Assembly (NCBI GenBank): GCA_002794775.1
Contig: NBAY01000020.1
Span: 496,001-560,000 of the forward strand
Reading direction: 5' to 3'
DNA length: 64,000 nt
Source of the DNA: Porodaedalea pini
Taxonomy: Eukaryota > Basidiomycota > Agaricomycetes > Hymenochaetales > Hymenochaetaceae
Shown: positions 57,807-64,000 of the stretch, in pieces
Position numbering within the stretch: the first letter of the stretch is position 1
How the letters are laid out: the number at the start of each line of letters is the position of its first letter
Program-made: the position numbers and the translations under genes
Notes under the pieces: generated by a model
The model's input: the letters and a program-made list of their open reading frames with translations, nothing else
What the model was told of the DNA's origin: nothing
Databases searched by the model: none

Positions 57807-60800
57807 AAGGCATTTGATTTTTTATTGCGTTGTTGAATTGTTGAAATTTGTTTTTTTCTGTATACCATCGCTCATGACTCTCATGTTTACATATCTGTTC
57901 TCAGGCATTTTGTTCTCTGTACTCACTCTCGCACTGTGAACATTTACCACGACACCGTGTACATGTAGCTTTATTTGTTTAACATATTTTCTCCTCATTT
58001 CCAGTCAAGTCATGGTTTCAGCATGCGCATGTGGCTGTACACTTTACTCCATATGAGGCAATTTATGGTCATAGATCAATGATCTGCCGCAGCCGACCCT
58101 CCCCTTCATCGCCTTCATACTGCACTACCGCCACCTTTCACCCCATCGATTCTCGAAGAATGCAGCTGCATACCAATCGAGCGAATCGGACTGGAATCTG
58201 TGCTGCAACTGCCACTGATCGTGCCTCGTCAGCTGTACTGATTTAATCATGCATTTCTCCTCGGGTTGCGCCGACGCATCATGAACATTTTATTTGATGT
58301 ACGGAACAACATACGCGTTGATATCAAGAACTCATCTGTGCTGGCGGAAATACGGACACTGTCCGAATCGGATCCTTTGTCGCTGCAGTATCACATCAGC
58401 ATGCACCGCAGGCCCCTCTTTTGCTTGGACTAAACGTAGGAGGTGGGAGATGAACTACTGTTCTGGCATAATGTCGATGTCTCCGTGTCATGATGATCTC
58501 TGCGTCTCTAGAGCAACGTCGGTCTCCAACAAGATCTCTTACATAGTACAGGGGTGGAGCGATGGTATCATCGTCTGTGGAACTTGCTGCGACACTTCAA
58601 GGACAGCCTCCGTGCCTAGTTCAATGGCCGTAGCTAAGCTGCGGGTGCGTTCAAACTCTCACTTACTTAAGACTCTTGCTAGATATGCATTATCTTAAGG
58701 GGAATCAACCCTCTCACTGTACCTGGTGCGTTAGTGTTCACATGCGGTTGCGTTGCTTAACCACGAAGCGTTGATAGCAGCTGTTTTCTCAACTCGCCCA
58801 TGTGCGATTTATGATATAGAAGACTCGGTATATTCGGACAGCAACTGCTGCCGGGTTGTATGCTCTGCGCGCTGACATTCTTGGCTGTGTTAGACGCCAT
58901 TCCGTCTTTAGGTCTGGAAGCTCTCCGGGAGGAGCGGGTCGTACTCCCGTGAATAACGAAATGAACTCGGATAGATGAGTTTCTATCTCTGGCGCCTTGC
59001 CCAGCGACGGAAACATCCACTGCCGTAACTATAAATCAGAATCCACCACGGTCAACTAGCTGGGTTGCTTCGAAGTGTTTGGATAGCCGAGACGATCGAC
59101 CAGCGATGGGGCCTTATACCTGTGCGTCCGGCGGTACTTCTCGCGTCTGGTTCGCTGCACGGCGTGACGAGGTTGGAGGCGCACATCCTGATGCCTCCTA
59201 TTCTATCCTAATTCTGCACCGCGCATGCTGCGCCCAGTGGCCTAACTGCTTCCCGTTTACCAAGATGCAACCGGCGGCAGTTTATACCGCCTTCTGACGT
59301 CCAATATCGATTAAGATCAACATAGGCAATTGGCATTTTTGGATTCTATCCGACTTCGCAATCCGCAGCGCCGATCCGAACGTTGATCCTACGTAGAGCG
59401 CTTGTTGGCCACTTCTTCTGGCCTTGATTTCACCGGAGAACGGCGCTCAAAGATGGTTATTAGAGAAGATATCTGTGTCTAATTAGAATTCATCTGTTGT
59501 CGACTAGGACGCGCTCTGATCCCGACGTCTTGCGCCTTAGCTCCCAAAATAACTTACGAAAAATGGACATTTCGATCATCTGGCCGCACACCGTGCTCGT
59601 AGGCGTCTGCTGTTTTTGTCAACAATCCCAGATTGGGGTTTGAAACGATTGTGATCATCTGCTCGATCGAGGCGCCCACAACTTTGTTGACTGACCGTCG
59701 TCGAGGAATTTGGGAGCTGTTTATCTTAGGACAAACGGGACGAGCGGGCTCTCACTGCTGCTTCAGCATCCGCTTCTACTACGTACAGATCACAAGCCAT
59801 CGAATGCGCCGGCACTTCACCTCCAATCCGCTAGAGCTCGCGCCCAGTCTTTTTTTAGCCCAATCGTCTTCCTCAGGGTCGCGTACTCTGCTACACGTTT
59901 GAGCTCTGGGAGACCGCACTTTCTTTCTAAATCAAGGATGATATTGCTGGACAAGGTTGCTCTGTGGGGAGCTCAGTCGGCGAGCACTTGGCTCGCCTGT
60001 TCCCGAGCCGATCTGTGCGCACCGCGGGTGATAGAGTGCGTGGAAACGGCGGTTTCGGCGTGCCCGACGCTTGCTGCGCAACTACCACAGCCCCCGATCG
60101 CGCGCCTCCCCGGCGGGAGAGGTGAGATCAAGCCATGAAGAAAGCCTAATTGCCGCCTGTGCTATGTTTGGCATCGGTCCGCGATAAGTGTACACTGCTT
60201 ACACCAGGCGGCACCTCCCGCCTCCGTTCGGGACATGGTGGCCCGGTTCACTCAAGCAAAATTTACAGTGCGCAAAATCTCCGCTAGGCGCTCATACAAT
60301 CTAAACCGAGTATCTCAAGGTCAAGTAGCGGCACTATCAGGCCCTGTCGATCTTCCGTATCGTGCTCGCTTGCGTCTAAGAAGCTACGCAACCTTTTTGT
60401 CGTTTGCCTTTGACTTTGCGACTTTGTATTTCGCCCTTTCTTGACGGAGGCGAAGCTGGATCATGTCATGGGCTGACAGCCGATGCAGGCGGGGATGACG
60501 TGGAGCCCCGTACGCAATCCGGATCCTTGATGCGTACGAGTGATCTGTCTGAGAATCTGTGTGCGTGTGTGTGCTCGAGGAGTACTTGGCGGGTGACTGC
60601 GGACGTGGTGGCGTTTGGGTTCGTTTTGAATCTCAGGCCGAAACGGGGACGTTACGAGAAGAGCGAAGAACGCGGAAGTAGTGAGCTGAGTCTATTAGAA
60701 GTGTCACTGTGTGGTGGCGTTCGCGCTGATCTCTGCGGGATTCACTTTGAGGCATTCTGACGAGTCGGACAGAGTCACAGAAAAGACAGATGGAACCAAC

Positions 60801-62187
60801 ATACAAAAAAAAAGAAAGAGAAGAACAGAAAAGGCAGCAGACAAGTCAACGACGACAATGGGCTCGGATGTTTTTGCTTCGTTTTCGAGGTTTACGGAAT
60901 CCCGTTCTTCCATCCAACCCTTCCGAATCGAAGGGCGGCGGAGAAGCATTGAAGCTGGTCAAGTATTCCATTTACTGACCGAGGCGCAGGCGCGTTAAAG
61001 CTCTCACCGCGCACAAGCACCGGCGCCGAGGATACAAACAACGTACAACTTACACATTCTCTGATCATCAGAATCTCGTTCCTGCTGAGAAGAAGAAAGG
61101 GAGGGAGGAGTGGAGGCTCCGAGGACGAGGATGAGGAGCCTGGATACGAAAACGGAGGAATAACTGCGGGAGTCCATTCTTGACTGGTGTTTTTTGGAGC
61201 ACCACCCCAGTCTTGTCTTCGTCAGATGTACAGCTTCTCGAATGAGCCATGGAATATGGACCCCCATCAGCAGCGCAGGGAAAGAAGGCCACAAATAAGG
61301 GCCGGCGATCGGACTATGAGCGTGAAACAATCGGCACGTCCTCATTCATTATTTTTTCTCTCCTTTTTTTTTCCATTGAAAAGAGTCAAGAGGAGTTGAT
61401 TCGCAAAATAGAGAAACAACAATGAGGTTGAATGGTGGCCCGGATTGCCTTAAAGCAAGCTATACCTTATGCGGATGTGTTCAGAGCTGCGTGCTGCGTG
61501 CTCACGGTTGTTCAGGACCATCACGAATCATGACGAATCAGCAGGGTCGCGGTCCGTGGAAAAACAGAAAAAGCAAAATAAAAATTGGAAAAAGAGAGAA
61601 CCTAGTGCGTTTTTTCTGCATCATTCGTCCGCGGTTTACCCTTGGTAGTTACGTCAAAAATTGGGGTATAAATGATCGTGAGGGGGACCTGAGCCAGGTT
61701 GCGTACCTAGCGCTTGACAGTACTAGTGGCAGCTCTGACTGTGCGCTCTGTATTCGGAAACAGAAAAGAGAATGAAATACATAGCATGCTCATGTGTATC
61801 AGGTGGCGAAAGCGGGAGGAGGACGAATATTAATGAGGAAGGGGCGGGGCGGCGGACGGCTGCCAGGTTTGGTTGTCAGGCTGACGGATTGAGCTTGAAA
61901 CGGGTTTTCCTTTTATGGAAGCTAGAGTTGTTTGATGATGAAACATATGCATTTATCGTAGAATTGGATCTTAGGTTAACCCTATCCTGTGCGTACCAAA
62001 TCTTCTGATCCGGTCAGTGCCACGGTAGGGAGCCAGGATTCAGGTTCTCAGAGAGGCAGCGCCTTTCAACAGTGCTTGAAGATCATCGGACGGGCTCCCA
62101 AGATATAAGACCCAACAACAGCTTTCTCCAATGAGCCCTTTCGTCCCCCTTCAACCAAATTCTTTTCCTCTCCTCAATTCAAACACA
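57807..62187. other. Large intergenic region, no gene recognised
   Basis: About 4.4 kb with scattered open frames of 60-140 codons on both strands, none with a recognisable motif or consistent splicing. The first ~100 bases are the 3' end of the myosin transcript. The last kilobase contains A-rich and pyrimidine-rich tracts consistent with a long promoter and leader for the regulator that follows (GATATAAGA at 62103-62111 could be its TATA element). A gene with divergent sequence may be hidden here. Confidence 0.45.
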
Positions 62188-64000
62188 ATGGCACAGGCTT
62201 TGCCCCAGTACGTCTCTCCATTCTTCATTCCTCGTCTCCGTTCTTTTTCGCGTCTCCTATTTCAAGATTTGTTCAGCGCTGCGGAGAAAGTTTTTTTTAT
62301 TGACATTTTCCCCTTCTGCCCATCTCGTTTGACAGCGCGATCATGTATACTGCCGGCCAGCAGCAGGTTCATTACCTGCCTCAATACTATTCGACGCCCT
62401 ACGCGCAATACGCTCCTTCGTCCTATCCGGAACGCACGCTCAAGGCCGAACGCAGACGTCCGAAATACACGCGCAGCAAAACGGGCTGCTTGACGTGCAG
62501 GAAGAAGAAAGTCAAGGTTCGTAACTGAGCCATCAGCGCGCTCTGCTTTGAATACTGTTTTCTTGCGCCGCCCGAATTATATCGGCTCTATCCTCGTCCT
62601 ATCCTGTCCTGTCTTATCGTATGGAATCACTGATTTCATGTGTTCGTTACAGTGTGATGAAACAAAGCCTGCCTGCCAACGCTGCAGCAACTCGCAACTC
62701 ACTGTAAGTCCTATGTTTAATTCAGGACTCCCCCCGGCATCCACTTCATTTCCCTCGTGTTTCTCGCCCCGCGCTTTCCGCGAGCTCTAGCAACAACCCG
62801 TGTCTTCTTTTTACCTTCTGCATGTGCTGATTGCTGACCTATTTATTGTTCTTATTGTATTCTCGAATTCGAAACACAAACACACATGTGCGCGTGCAAC
62901 CAAAACAGTGTACTTGGCCTGAAATCCCGCCGCCCAAGAAGAAGGCTCCCTCGCGCAAGGGCCGCTCTCCTGCTGATCAGGGCTACTCGACCTCCACGAG
63001 CGAGGCGGGAACGTCGTCTCTGTCGCCGACGGACGAGAACGACATGGACGGAACACCGCAGCCATCGTTCAAATCAGAGGCGCCATCACCCGAGATAGGG
63101 CGGGAGGGCGCGTCCGCCACGCCCGCATTGGCATTCGCCGATCCAAACATGTTGCAAGTTGAAGCAGGCTTGTCGAGCGACCGGCGACACAGGTACGTGT
63201 TTTTTTTTCTTGACAACGCCCGTTTATCCCCCGCCGTCACGTTCCAGTTGCTGATTTTGTCGTGTTCGTTGCAAACAGCGAGCCGCACCTCATGCCTCTC
63301 GCACCATCAGCGATTGAGACTCGGCGTCGCAGGTGATCACCCATTCTCCTTTGATTATTTGTTTAATTTGCTTGCTGACGCCCTGAACGAATTTGCAAAT
63401 TGTGCAATTTCCAAAATAGTATGGCAGATATCATGGATGGCCAACATTACGCACACCACAACTCGCACCAGCAGAACCAGCACCAGCACCAACACCAGCA
63501 GCACAGTCACAACCACGTCGTCAGCACGGGCAATGGCGCGCTCGGGCTTTCGTTGAACCAGTTAGCGCACGGGGGTGCCGGTTTGGGCACACGGCCATCG
63601 ACGCCTAATGAGTTCCTGTACCCCCAAGTCCATACGCACGTCCATAGGGTGCAGCATGCACCACCGCCCTCGTCCGGCTTTGCGGCTTACACGTCCACGG
63701 GGAACGTCACGATTATCCCCAACATCAGCAGCGGAAGCACGTCGTCGCGCCCTTCAACCGCGGCCAGCTCGCTTTCGCTCTCGCACTCTCTCCACCAAAC
63801 ATCCGCCGGCTCGCGACCCTCCACTGCTGGATCCCATGTTGGTGCGGGCGCGGGCGCCCAGATGACGGGCCATCAGTATATGCATCGCCCCGCGAGCTCC
63901 GGCGGCGGGTCAGGCGCGGCCGACTACTCCTCGCTGGGCTTCTCTCCGTTCTCATTCCAGCTAGGTCGCAACCCAGGTGATGTATCATTCGATGCTGCAA
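62188..64000 (+). CDS. Zn2Cys6 transcription factor, N-terminal part (runs off window)
   Basis: Exon 1 is MAQALP at 62188 and joins at 62336 to HAIMYTAGQQQVHYLPQYYS. A basic stretch RRRPKYTRSKTG precedes the zinc cluster CLTCRKKKVK / CDETKPACQRCSNSQLT / CTWPE. Its six cysteines have the spacing CX2CX6CX6CX2CX6C expected for a binuclear zinc DNA-binding domain. Introns at 62517-62652 and 62704-62908 split the cluster itself. A KKKAPSRKGR basic segment follows, then Ser/Pro-rich linkers and, after two further introns, MADIMDGQHYAHH with a His/Gln-rich tract and Ser/Gly-rich low complexity. The gene is open at 64000, so the rest of the regulator lies outside. The target genes cannot be inferred. 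Confidence 0.9.

Noticed and set aside
58019..61400. Several 60-140-codon open frames between the myosin and the zinc-cluster gene
   Set aside because: They overlap on opposite strands, lack splice logic and motifs, and look like chance frames in mixed-composition DNA.

Overview
The window is nuclear DNA from a filamentous fungus, most likely a basidiomycete of the Agaricomycetes. The evidence is short GT-AG introns of about 50-75 bases in nearly every gene, a class II myosin, a Zn2Cys6 regulator, a Tnp2-type CACTA transposon and a chromodomain Ty3/gypsy retrotransposon. Coding exons are GC-rich. Repeat-rich intergenic DNA is AT-rich.

Layout. 1-6000 is decayed sequence: a ribosomal protein S6 relic, a 3' relic of fatty-acid synthase alpha, an exact 32-bp minisatellite, and an 851-bp foldback element whose relative lies at 38.2-39.0 kb. 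6-12.4 kb holds a broken old yellow enzyme (OYE) gene, a small hypothetical gene, an intact SAM-dependent methyltransferase and a second broken OYE. 12.66-26.15 kb is one CACTA (En/Spm-like) transposon with CACTG termini and an AAT target duplication. It carries a tnp2 gene, an opposing accessory gene, and fragments of homoserine kinase and probably G-protein beta between them. A 6242-bp gypsy element (413-bp LTRs, 3 differences, TGATG duplication) is inserted in the accessory gene. 26.3-34.1 kb repeats the OYE/methyltransferase/hypothetical neighbourhood: one intact OYE, one broken OYE, two methyltransferase relics and a relic of the hypothetical gene.

34.4-41 kb has a probable small subunit of serine palmitoyltransferase, a multi-span membrane protein, the second foldback copy and a GC-rich low-complexity gene. 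41.2-46.8 kb is a tandem OYE array on the minus strand (one intact copy, three relics) with a TfdA-like dioxygenase fragment abutting one relic. 46.7-48.9 kb is satellite and hairpin DNA holding a 519-bp solo LTR with a GATCC duplication. 50.0-57.8 kb is the class II myosin heavy chain. 57.8-62.2 kb has no recognisable gene. A Zn2Cys6 transcription factor runs off the right edge.

In total there are eight OYE loci. Two (26985-28381 plus, 393 codons; 42458-43833 minus, 398 codons) have consistent reading frames across four exons. Six are broken by frameshifts, stops or deletions. The region is an accessory block undergoing gene birth and death with heavy transposon traffic, next to conserved housekeeping genes from 50 kb onward. 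No new defence or signalling system is evident. The most notable constructions are the gene-capturing CACTA element and the repeatedly duplicated OYE neighbourhood.
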